NCBI GenBank assembly: GCA_036271555.1
Contig: DATBAK010000010.1
Coordinates: forward strand, 223,604-287,603
Direction: 5' to 3'
DNA length: 64,000 nucleotides
Source: Acidimicrobiia bacterium
Lineage (GTDB): Bacteria; Actinomycetota; Acidimicrobiia; IMCC26256; PALSA-610
The notes beneath the pieces are model-generated. The model saw only the letters and a list, made by a program, of their open reading frames with translations, was not told the DNA's origin and ran no database searches. Every line of letters starts with the position of its first letter. The first letter of the stretch is position 1. Positions 25,150-33,584 of this stretch are shown here, one piece after another. Both the position numbers and the translations under genes were made by a program.

Positions 25150-26738
25150 AGGCCGAGAACTGCGCCCTCGGCACGAGGGTCGGTGGCGGCGACGTAGCCG
25201 CCCGGGATGAGCTCGATCGCGTGAGCGTGACCCATGGTGTCGTCATAGTCACGGACCGAACGCAGGTCGTGGCCGCGACGACCGAGGTCGTCGACCCAGT
25301 CGGCGTCGAACCGGGGCTCGATCGCCACCCGCCACCAGTCGGGATCGACCATCCAACGGGGGGCGCTGATCGCGGCCTGCGGGTCGGCGCCGTCGACGAC
25401 GATGCGCGTGAGCACCTGCGCGTGGGTCTGGATCTGCCCCTGCCCACCCATGCTCCCGAACACCAGCCACGGCTTGCCGTCGCGCAGGCTGAGCGTCGGG
25501 ACGAGCGTGTGCATCGGCAGCTTGCGCGGCGCGATCACGTTCGCGCGTGCGCGATCGAGCGAGAACGACGCGCCGCGGTTCTGGAGATTGATGCCCCAGT
25601 CGGTGACGTGCACGCCCGAACCGATCGCGGAGAAGTTCGACTGGATCAGGCTCACGAGCAGGCCGTCGGCATCGGACGCGCACATGTACGCGGTGCCGCC
25701 ATCGGGACCGGGCTGGCGCGGCAGGGTCGCGGCACGCCGCGGATCGATCTCACCGCGGCGCTTCGCGGTCCATTCGTCGGAGAGGAGCGACGCGGGGTCG
25801 ATCGTCATCGCGTCGGGATCGGTCACGAACTCGTCGCGATCGACGAGCGCGAGCTTCACGGCCTCGATGATGAGGTGCTGACGGTCGGCACCGTCGACGC
25901 CGAGGTCGCAGCCGTCGAGGATGCGCAGCGTTTCGAGGGCGTTGACGCCCTGCGTCGGTGGCGGGAGCTCGTAGACGTCGACGCCGCGAAAGTCGACGTG
26001 CAACGGATCGACCCACGCGCTCTGGTGCGCGGCGACGTCGTCGGCGGTCATGAGTCCACCGTGCGCCTGCAACGTCTCCGCGATCGCGGCCCCGATCGGA
26101 CCGCCGTAGTACGCCGCGGGGCCGTCGTCGCGCAGCGCCGCGATCGTGCGCGCGAGGGCGGGCTGCACGAGCGTTCCGTTCTCCTCCGCGGCGCGATAGC
26201 AGGCGTGGAAGGCATCGAACGTGCCCGTGAAGCGAGGCTCACGACCGAAGTACTCGTACATCGCGTGACAGCCGGCGAACGTGTTCGCGCCGCGACGCGT
26301 GAGCGGGAAGCCTTCGGCCGCGTAGCGCAGCGCGGGCTCGCACAGCTGCGCGAACGGGCGCGTGCCGAAGCGCTCGAGCAGGTCGAACCATCCGTGGATC
26401 GCGCCCGGAACGGTCACGGTGTGCGGACCGACGTGCGGCATCGTGTCGCTACCGCATGCGGCGAGCACCGCGTCCGCCGTCGCGGCCGCGGGCGAGCGGC
26501 CGGCCGACCGGTAGCCGAGCGGCTTCGCGTTCGCGTCGCGACCGTCGTACACGATCGCGAAGAGGTCGCCGCCGAAGCCGCAGAAGTACGGCGCGACGAC
26601 ACCGAGCGCGAGGTTCGCGGCGATGATCGCGTCGATCGCGTTGCCGCCGTCGGCGAGCACGCCGAGCCCGACCGCGCTCGCGAGGTAGTGCGGCGTCGCG
26701 ACGGCACCCCGGGCGAAGCGATGACCTTCGATCGTCAC
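25146..26738 (-). CDS. Gamma-glutamyltransferase-family protein
   Basis: Ntn-hydrolase of 530 aa related to gamma-glutamyltranspeptidase, which cleaves and transfers gamma-glutamyl groups (glutathione-type substrates). The family self-cleaves before a catalytic Thr; the candidate is Thr349 in GPDGGTAYMCASD. Other family signatures are GNAIDAIIAANLALGVVAP, FCGFGGDLFAIVYDG and, near the C-terminus, GSMGGQGQIQTHAQVL. No export signal is obvious, so it may be cytoplasmic. GTG 26738 has GGAGGAG upstream. Actinobacteria mostly lack glutathione, so the true substrate is open. Confidence 0.85.
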   Translation of the reverse strand: MTIEGHRFARGAVATPHYLASAVGLGVLADGGNAIDAIIAANLALGVVAPYFCGFGGDLFAIVYDGRDANAKPLGYRSAGRSPAAATADAVLAACGSDTMPHVGPHTVTVPGAIHGWFDLLERFGTRPFAQLCEPALRYAAEGFPLTRRGANTFAGCHAMYEYFGREPRFTGTFDAFHACYRAAEENGTLVQPALARTIAALRDDGPAAYYGGPIGAAIAETLQAHGGLMTADDVAAHQSAWVDPLHVDFRGVDVYELPPPTQGVNALETLRILDGCDLGVDGADRQHLIIEAVKLALVDRDEFVTDPDAMTIDPASLLSDEWTAKRRGEIDPRRAATLPRQPGPDGGTAYMCASDADGLLVSLIQSNFSAIGSGVHVTDWGINLQNRGASFSLDRARANVIAPRKLPMHTLVPTLSLRDGKPWLVFGSMGGQGQIQTHAQVLTRIVVDGADPQAAISAPRWMVDPDWWRVAIEPRFDADWVDDLGRRGHDLRSVRDYDDTMGHAHAIELIPGGYVAATDPRAEGAVLGL

Positions 26739-26757
26739 GAGCGCTCCTCCGTCGAGG

Positions 26758-27138
26758 TCACAGCAGCTTGCCGGGCGGCGGGATGTCGACGCCGCAGGTG
26801 TGGTGGAGGTAGTTGTCGACCCGCTTCGTGCTCGTCGCGTACGCGCGCAGGAGCGACGGATCGGCCACGATCGACTTCGGATCGTCGGCGAGTCGCCGGC
26901 GGAAGCTGCTGATCGTGTGGAGGTCGCTCGCGACGGCCGGCGGGGCCGCGTCGGCAACCTTGTCGAACGCGGCGAGCGCAGTGTGCAGGTTCGACGCGTC
27001 GAGCGAGTTGAAGGCCGGGTCGCCCTGCTTGATCCGCGCGCAGAAGCCCGAAGCCTTGCCACTCGACCCGCACGCGGTGGCCGCGACGCTCGCGATCAGC
27101 GCGAACACGAGCGTGCCGACGACGCGGGACCGGGCCAC
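26758..27138 (-). CDS. Small lipoprotein
   Basis: Protein of 126 aa. A basic start (VARSRVVG) and a hydrophobic helix lead to SVAATACGSSG, a lipobox-like site with Cys at about residue 22. The mature part of about 105 residues has two cysteines (FCARI, HHTCGVDIPPP) that could form a disulphide, and a helical body (LHTALAAFDKVADAAPP). No named family. It is likely anchored to the outer face of the membrane by the Lgt-Lsp-Lnt route. Own promoter at 27145-27150; divergent from the acyl-CoA ligase. Confidence 0.65.
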   Translation of the reverse strand: MARSRVVGTLVFALIASVAATACGSSGKASGFCARIKQGDPAFNSLDASNLHTALAAFDKVADAAPPAVASDLHTISSFRRRLADDPKSIVADPSLLRAYATSTKRVDNYLHHTCGVDIPPPGKLL

Positions 27139-27144
27139 GGATCG

Positions 27145-27150
27145 ACGGTA
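27145..27150 (-). promoter_or_regulatory. -10 hexamer, leaderless lipoprotein gene
   Basis: TACCGT on the minus strand ends 6 nt before the GTG at 27138. Confidence 0.45.
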
Positions 27151-27198
27151 GCCGAGCCGGCTGGCGACAACCCCCGGGACGTGCTGCACTGCACCGCC

Positions 27199-28791
27199 AT
27201 GACGGAATCGACCGACGTCAACCCGATGCAGTTCAACCTCGCCGACCTCTTCGAACGGGTGGTCGACACCGTGCCCGACCGGCTCGCGCTCGTCGCCGGC
27301 GACCACCGCTACACCTACGCCGAGCTCGACGCGCGCGCGAACGCGTGCGCGCACTGGCTCCTCGACGCGGGCGCGGTCGCGGGCGATCACGTCGGTATCC
27401 ACGCGCACAACCGCGCCGAGTGGGTCGAGACGATGATCGGTTGCTACAAGGCGCGCGTCGTACCGATCAACGTGAACTACCGGTACGTGGTCGACGAGCT
27501 GCGCTACCTGTACGACAACGCCGACCTCGTCGCGTTGTTCTTCGAGTCGCAGTTCGGCTCCCGCATCGAGCCGGCGATCGACGGACTGCCGCGACTGCGT
27601 CACGTCGTGCGGATCGCCGACGGCACCGACGTGAGCGACGGACTCGACACGGTCGCGTACGAGGACGCGATTGCCGCGGCGTCGCCGGAGCGTGACCTCG
27701 GGCCCCGTTCTCCCGACGACCGCTACATCCTCTACACGGGCGGCACGACGGGCATGCCGAAGGGCGTCATCTGGCGCCAGGAGGACATCTTCTTCGCCGC
27801 GATGGGCGGCGGGAACTACGGCGGTCCCGGGATCGAGACGCCCGAGGCGATCGCGCAGTCGGTTGCGCCGAATCCCGCGGTGACGCTCGCGCTCGCACCG
27901 CTCATGCACGGCAACGCGCAGTGGACCATGTTCAACAGCTTCTTCGGCGGCGGAACGCTCGTGCTCTCGACCGATCGCCGTTTCGAACCCGACCACATCT
28001 GGAAGCTGGTCGCCGACGAGGGCGTGAACACGATCAGCCTCGTCGGCGACGCGATGGCGCGCCCGCTCGTCGACGCGATCGCGGGCAAGGGCGCGCCGCC
28101 GTCGCTCTTCGCGCTCGTGTCGGGAGGCGCGATCCTCTCCCCCGCGATCAAGGACCAGATGCACGCGCTCATGCCGCAGGTGCTCGTGCTCGACTCGTTC
28201 GGTGCGTCGGAGACGGGCGCGAACGGCGTCGTCGAGACCACGCAGTCGGGACCGAAGTTCCACATGCAGGACACGACGACCGTGATCGACGACGACCACC
28301 GTCCGGTCGGGCCCGGTGAGACCGGTTGGCTCGCGCGCCGCGGTCGAGTGCCGCTCGGCTATTACAAGGACGAGCAGAAGTCGGCCGCGACCTTCGTCGA
28401 GGTCGACGGCGTGCGCTGGGCGGTGCCCGGCGATCGCGCGGTCATCGAGCTCGACGGCACGATCACCGTGCTGGGACGCGGATCGCAGAGCATCAACTCG
28501 GGCGGCGAGAAGATCTTCCCCGAGGAGGTCGAGGCCGCGCTCAAGAGCCACCCCGCGGTGTTCGACGCGCTCGTCGTGGGGGTGCCCAACGAGCGGTGGG
28601 GCGAGCACGTCGCCGCGGTCGTCGCGTTCCGCGTGGGTGAGGAAGCGACGCTCGAGCAACTCGTCGCGCACTGTCGCGAGTCGATCGCCGACTACAAGGT
28701 CCCGCGCGCGCTGTCGGTCGTCGCCGAGGTCGAGCGCCAGCCGTCGGGCAAGCCCGATTACAAGTGGGCGAAGGCGATCGCGCGGGCTTGA
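27199..28791 (+). CDS. Acyl-CoA synthetase, FadD19-like
   Basis: ANL-superfamily ligase of 530 aa that activates a carboxylic acid via acyl-AMP to acyl-CoA. The P-loop YTGGTTGMPKGVIWR is at about 178, the adenine-contact DSFGASETG near 335, GYYKDEQKSAATF near 390, and the hinge and C-terminal lysine in SGGEKIFPEEVEAAL and GKPDYKW. Overall sequence tracks mycobacterial FadD19 (start NLADLFERVVDTVPDRLALV; NVNYRYVVDELRYLYDN), the ligase for steroid side-chain acids; that substrate is inferred from resemblance only, and no other sterol genes are in view. Confidence 0.87.
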   Translation: MTESTDVNPMQFNLADLFERVVDTVPDRLALVAGDHRYTYAELDARANACAHWLLDAGAVAGDHVGIHAHNRAEWVETMIGCYKARVVPINVNYRYVVDELRYLYDNADLVALFFESQFGSRIEPAIDGLPRLRHVVRIADGTDVSDGLDTVAYEDAIAAASPERDLGPRSPDDRYILYTGGTTGMPKGVIWRQEDIFFAAMGGGNYGGPGIETPEAIAQSVAPNPAVTLALAPLMHGNAQWTMFNSFFGGGTLVLSTDRRFEPDHIWKLVADEGVNTISLVGDAMARPLVDAIAGKGAPPSLFALVSGGAILSPAIKDQMHALMPQVLVLDSFGASETGANGVVETTQSGPKFHMQDTTTVIDDDHRPVGPGETGWLARRGRVPLGYYKDEQKSAATFVEVDGVRWAVPGDRAVIELDGTITVLGRGSQSINSGGEKIFPEEVEAALKSHPAVFDALVVGVPNERWGEHVAAVVAFRVGEEATLEQLVAHCRESIADYKVPRALSVVAEVERQPSGKPDYKWAKAIARA

Positions 28792-28810
28792 CCGACCGGG
28801 GTCGAGACCG

Positions 28811-30043
28811 ATGACGGAACCGACCGCGCCGCCGGGTCGGCGAGCGCTCCGCGGCGCGGCACCGACGACCGACCGGTTCCCGTGCATCGACGGCCTCCGG
28901 GCGATCGCGGCGCTCGCGGTGGTCGCGTTCCACTACCTCTTCGTCGGAGGGCCGGAGCCGCTCTGGTTGCGAGGACGGTTGCAGGCCGTGGCGTGGGCAT
29001 TCGGCGGCCAGGGTGTGGCGATCTTCTTCGTCATCTCCGGCTTTCTGCTCTACCGGCCGTTCGCGATCGCACACTTCGCGGACCAGGCCGAGCCACCGTC
29101 CGTGCCGTTCTGGACGCGCCGAGCCGTTCGAATCTTCCCGGCGTATTGGGTCGCACTCTCGTTCGCGCTGCTCACGCTCGGCGTCGGAACCATCCGTGGG
29201 TTCGGCCGGTTCTTCGCCCTCTACACGTTGACCCAGGGCTACCACCGAGGGCTCGAGCTCGCCGGCCTCGGCGTCGCGTGGACACTCGTGATCGAGGTCT
29301 CGTTCTACGCGACCCTTCCGTTCATCGCACTCGGTTTGCGCGCGCTCGGCGGCGCCGACACTTCGCGCACGCAGCGGCTTCGGCGCGAGCTGCTCGCACT
29401 GGCGCTCTTGTTCTGCGTCGGCGCCGGCGCACGCGGGTGGTGGCTCTGGTCGGCGAACCCGCCGAAGTTCGTGCTCCAGTACACGATGATCTGGTATCTC
29501 GACGTTTTCGCGCTCGGGTTGCTGCTGGCGATCGCGAGCGCGTGGTGCACGGCGACTGGCCGCATCCCTCGCCTGCTCGACGCCGTCGGCAGGGTTCCGT
29601 GGCTGTGGTGGACGACGGCGCTCGTCGTCTACGTGTGGTCGTGTCCGTTGGCAGACGGCAGACCCGGGCACCCGCCGGTCTCGCGGCTCGTCGCGTTGAC
29701 GCTGCCGATGCTGCGCGGTGCGATCGCAGTGTTGCTCATCACACCCGCCGTCCTCGGAGACCAGCATCGCGGCGCGATCCGCGCGTTGCTCCGGAGCCGA
29801 CCGGCGACGTACCTGGGCACGATCTCCTTCGGCATCTACCTCTGGCATCTGACGATGATCAGGTTGATCGCCCGGTGGATCTCGCACGGTTCGTTGACTC
29901 CCGACCCTTGGGTCAGGTTGATCACGACCGCTGCGTTGACGGCGACGGCCGCAACCGCGAGCTTCTATCTCGTCGAACGGCCGGCGATCGCGCGGGGCCG
30001 ACGCTGGAGCGCACGGGCGGAACGGAGCCGCGCGCTCGTGTGA
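28811..30043 (+). CDS. Membrane acyltransferase (acyltransferase 3, OafA/YrhL type)
   Basis: Integral membrane O-acyltransferase of 410 aa with about ten hydrophobic helices. Family marks: FPCIDGLRAIAALAVVAFHY (catalytic His), GVAIFFVISGFLLYRPF, and the Arg pair in TRRAVRIFPAYW; later ISFGIYLWHL. These enzymes move acyl groups onto sugars or antibiotics from the cytoplasmic side. There is no periplasmic SGNH domain. It starts 20 bp after the ligase gene and is probably co-transcribed; a shared pathway is possible but unproven. Confidence 0.83.
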   Translation: MTEPTAPPGRRALRGAAPTTDRFPCIDGLRAIAALAVVAFHYLFVGGPEPLWLRGRLQAVAWAFGGQGVAIFFVISGFLLYRPFAIAHFADQAEPPSVPFWTRRAVRIFPAYWVALSFALLTLGVGTIRGFGRFFALYTLTQGYHRGLELAGLGVAWTLVIEVSFYATLPFIALGLRALGGADTSRTQRLRRELLALALLFCVGAGARGWWLWSANPPKFVLQYTMIWYLDVFALGLLLAIASAWCTATGRIPRLLDAVGRVPWLWWTTALVVYVWSCPLADGRPGHPPVSRLVALTLPMLRGAIAVLLITPAVLGDQHRGAIRALLRSRPATYLGTISFGIYLWHLTMIRLIARWISHGSLTPDPWVRLITTAALTATAATASFYLVERPAIARGRRWSARAERSRALV

Positions 30044-30057
30044 CCACGGCGCCCGCT

Positions 30058-30354
30058 TCAGAGCTCGTGCTGGACGGCGGCGCGGGAGGCGAGGATCGGG
30101 CGGATGAAGCGCGCGATCAGGTCCTGGTGCACGGGGTGGTCGCGGTAGACGGCGTAGTCGGCGACCGTGTCGAAGTCGGCGACGATCGCGAGGTCGGAGT
30201 TGCCGTCGCCGCCGACACCCGCGTCGACGCCGAGCGCGTAGCTGCGGATCTCGGGGATCGCACCCGGTAGCTCGCGCAGGGCCGCCGGCACCGCGACCCG
30301 CTGCTCGGGCGTCGACTCGTCGGTCCAGCGCAAGAGGACGATGTGTCGGAACAT
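30058..30354 (-). CDS. Dabb (stress-responsive A/B barrel) domain protein
   Basis: Protein of 98 aa made of one Dabb ferredoxin-like barrel: MFRHIVLLRWTDESTPEQ, the middle IRSYALGVDAG, SDLAIVADFDTVADYAVYRDHPVH, and a final helix. The family is dimeric and binds varied small molecules; a few members are cyclases. AGGAGG precedes the ATG. It follows the SDR gene by 16 bp on the same strand, suggesting a joint, unknown metabolic role. Confidence 0.82.
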   Translation of the reverse strand: MFRHIVLLRWTDESTPEQRVAVPAALRELPGAIPEIRSYALGVDAGVGGDGNSDLAIVADFDTVADYAVYRDHPVHQDLIARFIRPILASRAAVQHEL

Positions 30355-30370
30355 CGGGCGGCCTCCTCGG

Positions 30371-31120
30371 CTACATCAAGGCGGCGTCGGAGCCGCCGTC
30401 GACCGGGATCGCCGCGCCGGTGATGTAGCGGGCGTGCACAGAACAGAGGAACGCGGCGACCGCGCCGAAGTCGTCGGCGGTGCCGAGGAAGCCGACCGGA
30501 ATCCCGTTCGCGAGGCCGTCGAGCGCGGCGCCATCGCTCAAACCCGTGAGGCGCTCCGTCGCGTGCAGACCCGGCTGCAACGAGTTGACGGTCACACCGT
30601 CGCGTGCGACCTCGCGCGCGAGCGTCTTGAGGAAGCCCGTCACGCCGGCTCGCGCGGTGTTCGAAAGGATGAGGTTCGCGATCGGCTGCCGCACCGCGAT
30701 CGACGTGATCGCAACGACGCGGCCCCACCCCTGCTCGCGCATCGCGGGCAGGGCCGCCTGGCACATCGCGATCGTCGAGCGGCAGTTGAGGTCGAACGCA
30801 GCCGCGTACTGGTCGATCGTCGCGGTCTCGAACGTCGCCGGCGGCGGTCCACCCGCGTTCGCCACGAGGATGTCGACGCCACCGAGCGCGGCGCGCGCCG
30901 CCTCGACGAACGCCGACGCGCCCTCCGGCCCACCGACGTCGGCGACGATGCCGACCGTGTCGCCACCCAGCTTCGCGACCGCGGCGTCGACCGCGTCCTG
31001 CCGCCGCGCGCAGATCGCGACCTGCACCCCGGCCGCGACGAGCGCCTGCGCGGTGCCGAAGCCGAGCCCCTGCGACGCCGCGGCGACCGCGGCCCGCTTG
31101 CCCGAGATCCCGAGGTCCAT
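30371..31120 (-). CDS. SDR-family protein with altered catalytic Tyr/Lys
   Basis: Rossmann-fold short-chain dehydrogenase/reductase-like protein of 249 aa. The cofactor loop is AAASQGLGFG, followed by ICARRQ (NADP-type Arg pair), VADVGGPEG and ILVANAGGP. The catalytic Ser is present in AITSIAVRQP, but at the Tyr and Lys positions (S-x12-Y-x3-K) it has Ser and Arg (LSNTAR). This substitution defines a subgroup of SDRs with uncertain chemistry. The C-terminus IPVDGGSDAAL is typical. Own leaderless-type promoter. Confidence 0.85.
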   Translation of the reverse strand: MDLGISGKRAAVAAASQGLGFGTAQALVAAGVQVAICARRQDAVDAAVAKLGGDTVGIVADVGGPEGASAFVEAARAALGGVDILVANAGGPPPATFETATIDQYAAAFDLNCRSTIAMCQAALPAMREQGWGRVVAITSIAVRQPIANLILSNTARAGVTGFLKTLAREVARDGVTVNSLQPGLHATERLTGLSDGAALDGLANGIPVGFLGTADDFGAVAAFLCSVHARYITGAAIPVDGGSDAALM

Positions 31121-31127
31121 CCGTCAG

Positions 31128-31133
31128 ACACTA
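31128..31133 (-). promoter_or_regulatory. -10 hexamer, leaderless SDR gene
   Basis: TAGTGT on the minus strand ends 7 nt before the ATG at 31120. Confidence 0.5.
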
Positions 31134-31176
31134 CGGCCGGTTCGCGGCGACCACGACCACACGCGAACATGGAGGC

Positions 31177-31338
31177 GTGTTCCTGGAGGTACCGATCGGA
31201 CGGCGATGCGCCCGCCGTGTGGGCACGACGATTGCGCTCACCATCCTCGCGCTCGTCACCGCGGCCTCGCTCTCCGTCTGGGCGTCGTTCGCGTTCGGCG
31301 TCACGGCGTCAGTGGATCGGGCCCATCGCATCGCGTAG
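31177..31338 (+). CDS. Possible 53-aa single-pass membrane protein
   Basis: A short open frame from GTG 31177: a basic N-terminus (IGRRCARRVG), then one clear hydrophobic helix (IALTILALVTAASLSVWASF), then a short charged tail. GGAGG lies just upstream but very close to the GTG. The last 30 bp overlap the 3' end of the convergent xdhC-like gene. The arrangement of charges and helix favours a real small membrane protein, but it could be chance. Confidence 0.4.
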   Translation: MFLEVPIGRRCARRVGTTIALTILALVTAASLSVWASFAFGVTASVDRAHRIA

Positions 31339-32091
31339 TGACGGCGCGGCCCGTCCGGTCCTCCGGGCGATGATCTCGGCGCAGATCGACACCGCGGTCT
31401 CCTCGGGAGTGCGGGCACCGAGGTCGAGGCCGATGGGCGACATGACGCGCGCGATGTCGTGGTCGTCGAGGCCCGCCTCGCGCAACCGCACGACCCGCTT
31501 GTCGTGGGTGACGCGCGATCCCATCGCGCCGATGTAGCCGACCGTGGTCGCACACGCGGAGACGAGCGCGGGCACGTCGAACTTGGCGTCGTGCGTGAGC
31601 ACGCAGATCGCGTCGCGCGGGCCGAGCTGGTCACCGACCTCGTCGAGGTAGCGGTTCGGCCAGTCGTTCACGACCGCGTCGGCCATCGGGAACCGTGCGC
31701 GCGTCGCGAACACCGAACGCGCGTCGCAGACGGTGACGTTGTAGCCGAGCAGCTTGGCGTTCTTTGCGAGCGCGGCGGTGAAGTCGACGGCGCCGAAGAT
31801 GATCATGCGCGGCGGTCGCACGAACGACTCGATGAACACGGAGACCGTGCGCTCTCGCGCCTCGCCGTGCTCGCCGTAGTGGCGCGTCGACGTGAGCCCG
31901 GCTTCCAGCTCGCCCGCGGTGTCGCGGCCGACGACGCGGTCGAGGTCGGGATCGCCGAGAGTTCCGATCGAAGCCTGGCCCGGTTCGACGAGCAGCTTCG
32001 CGCCGACGTGCGGGCCGCTGACGACGGTCGCGAGCGCGACCGGTCGCGTCTCGCGCAGCGCGTCGCGCAGTCGCTCGTAGACCCCCGCCAT
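31309..32091 (-). CDS. XdhC/CoxI-family molybdenum hydroxylase maturation protein
   Basis: Protein of 260 aa. Residues 1-85 are a reduced XdhC/CoxI N-terminal part (LRETRPVALATVVSGPHVGAKL). From about 95 the XdhC C-terminal Rossmann domain follows: PPRMIIFGAVDFTAALAKNA, NVTVCDARSVFATRARFP, AICVLTHDAKFDVPAL and GYIGAMGSRVTHDKR. The family binds molybdenum cofactor and helps insert it, in sulfurated form, into xanthine-dehydrogenase and CO-dehydrogenase type enzymes. The Rossmann loop reads GAVDF where relatives have GAG-like sequence. It lies at the end of a MoxR-VWA-XdhC set. Confidence 0.85.
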   Translation of the reverse strand: MAGVYERLRDALRETRPVALATVVSGPHVGAKLLVEPGQASIGTLGDPDLDRVVGRDTAGELEAGLTSTRHYGEHGEARERTVSVFIESFVRPPRMIIFGAVDFTAALAKNAKLLGYNVTVCDARSVFATRARFPMADAVVNDWPNRYLDEVGDQLGPRDAICVLTHDAKFDVPALVSACATTVGYIGAMGSRVTHDKRVVRLREAGLDDHDIARVMSPIGLDLGARTPEETAVSICAEIIARRTGRAAPSLRDAMGPIH

Positions 32092-32103
32092 GGTCGCCGA
32101 CCG

Positions 32104-32421
32104 CTACCAGTCGAGCGGCTCGACGAAGACGTGGATCGTGCCGCCGCAGGTGAGCCCCACCGCGAAGGCCTCGTCGTCGGAGTAGCCGAACGTGACGATG
32201 CCGCGCTCGCGCGCACCGCTCAGGACCTCGAGCGCGGCGCTCACGACGGCACCCTCGACACAGCCGCCCGACACCGAGCCCGCGACCTCGCCCGCGTCGC
32301 TGACAACCATGGTCGCGCCCGCATCGCGAGGGCTCGAGCCTTCGGTACCGACGACCCGCGCCACCGCGACGCGCGAACCCGCGGCACGCCAGCGCTCGAT
32401 GTCGTCGAGGACTTCCTTCAC
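32104..32421 (-). CDS. XdhC/CoxI N-terminal-domain protein
   Basis: Protein of 105 aa consisting only of the XdhC_CoxI domain: RVVGTEGSSPRDAGATMVVS, then GSVSGGCVEGAVV with the conserved cysteine, and FGYSDDEAFAVGLTCGGTIHVFVEP. It complements the longer XdhC-like protein encoded 12 bp downstream. GTG 32421 overlaps the VWA-gene stop by 4 bp (GTGA) and has GAAGGGAG upstream, so the set is translationally coupled. Confidence 0.85.
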   Translation of the reverse strand: MKEVLDDIERWRAAGSRVAVARVVGTEGSSPRDAGATMVVSDAGEVAGSVSGGCVEGAVVSAALEVLSGARERGIVTFGYSDDEAFAVGLTCGGTIHVFVEPLDW

Positions 32422-33584
32422 CGGCGCGCTCCCTTCTGCATCCGCGCCGGCGACTCGCCGACGACCGCGACGAGCTCCTCCAGCGCCGCGAGTGAGTGAC
32501 CCTCGACGAATTCGTCGACGTACGGCAGCGCCGCGGCCATCCCCTGGGCGAGGGGCGCGTATCCCGGCGACGCCTTGAGCGGGTTCACCCACACGATCGC
32601 GTGCGCAACCCGGTGGAGTCGCTGCATCTGCTCGGTCAGCGCTTCGGGTGCACCCCGGTCCCATCCGTCAGACAGGATCACCACGGTCGCGCCGCGCGCC
32701 ATGCCCCGCACGCCCCACGTGTCGTTGAACTCGCGCAGGCACGCACCGAGTCGCGTGCCACCCGACCAGTCGACGACGCGCCGCGCCGCGGCCGCGATCG
32801 CGGCGTCGGGGTCGCGCGCCGCGAGCTCGCGGGTGACGCGCGTCAACCGGGTGCCGAGCGCGAAGGCCTCGACGCGTGTGCGACCCACGACGGCTGTGTG
32901 CAGGAAGCGCACGAAGGCGCGCGCGTACGGCTCCATCGAGCCGCTGACGTCGAGCAGCAGCACGAGCCGTCGCGCGCGAGTGCCGCGCTCGCGCGTCGGA
33001 CGCGCGATCGGCTCGCCACCGGTGCGCAGCGCGGCGCGGACCGTGCGCCGCAGATCGGGCGTGCCGCGCGGGCGGTGCGACGGCCGCATCCGGCGCGATC
33101 GACGCAGCGCGGCCGCGAGCCGCAGATCGGCCATGAGCCGTCGCGCTTCGTCGAACTCGGCCGGCGAGTAGGCCGCGAAGTCGCGGCGGCGCAACGACTC
33201 GGTCGCACTCCAGCGCACCGCGATCGTCGGCCCGTGGGCGCTCTCGCCCCCATCGTCGGCGGTGTTCGCGTCACCGGCATCGAGCCCGAGCGCGATGTCG
33301 ACGACCGGCGCGACGCTCCGCAGCTCGACCCACGCGCCCGTGAAGAAGGTGGCGAACGCGCGGTCGTAGGTCGCGAAGTCCTCCGGACGCGTCACGAGCG
33401 TGGCGCGACCCGCCCAGTAGACCGCTGCGGGTCGCGTCAACCCGACCGCGGCCAACGCGCGCGCGTAGTCGACCACCGAACCGACGGGCACCGACAGCCC
33501 GCTCCCCCGCAGGATCCGCGCGAACGCGACCGCGATCCGATCGGGCTCGTGTTCGACGTCCGGCGCGACCGCCGATTCAGGCAC
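32418..33584 (-). CDS. CoxE-like VWA-domain protein
   Basis: Protein of 388 aa of the VWA/CoxE family. About 1-200 is the helical CoxE-type region, with low-complexity acidic sequence near 115-135. About 205-380 is a von Willebrand A domain with an intact metal-ion-dependent adhesion site DVSGSMEPYAR and the later SDGWDRG. With its MoxR partner it forms a MoxR-VWA chaperone pair that remodels client enzymes, in cox operons the Mo-hydroxylase CO dehydrogenase. GTG 33584 overlaps the MoxR stop by 8 bp. Confidence 0.85.
   Translation of the reverse strand: MPESAVAPDVEHEPDRIAVAFARILRGSGLSVPVGSVVDYARALAAVGLTRPAAVYWAGRATLVTRPEDFATYDRAFATFFTGAWVELRSVAPVVDIALGLDAGDANTADDGGESAHGPTIAVRWSATESLRRRDFAAYSPAEFDEARRLMADLRLAAALRRSRRMRPSHRPRGTPDLRRTVRAALRTGGEPIARPTRERGTRARRLVLLLDVSGSMEPYARAFVRFLHTAVVGRTRVEAFALGTRLTRVTRELAARDPDAAIAAAARRVVDWSGGTRLGACLREFNDTWGVRGMARGATVVILSDGWDRGAPEALTEQMQRLHRVAHAIVWVNPLKASPGYAPLAQGMAAALPYVDEFVEGHSLAALEELVAVVGESPARMQKGARR

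Noticed and set aside
30341..31537. 398-aa plus-strand open frame
   Set aside because: Antisense to the SDR gene and Arg/Asp-rich; only the small frame at 31177-31338 within this area shows a membrane-protein pattern.
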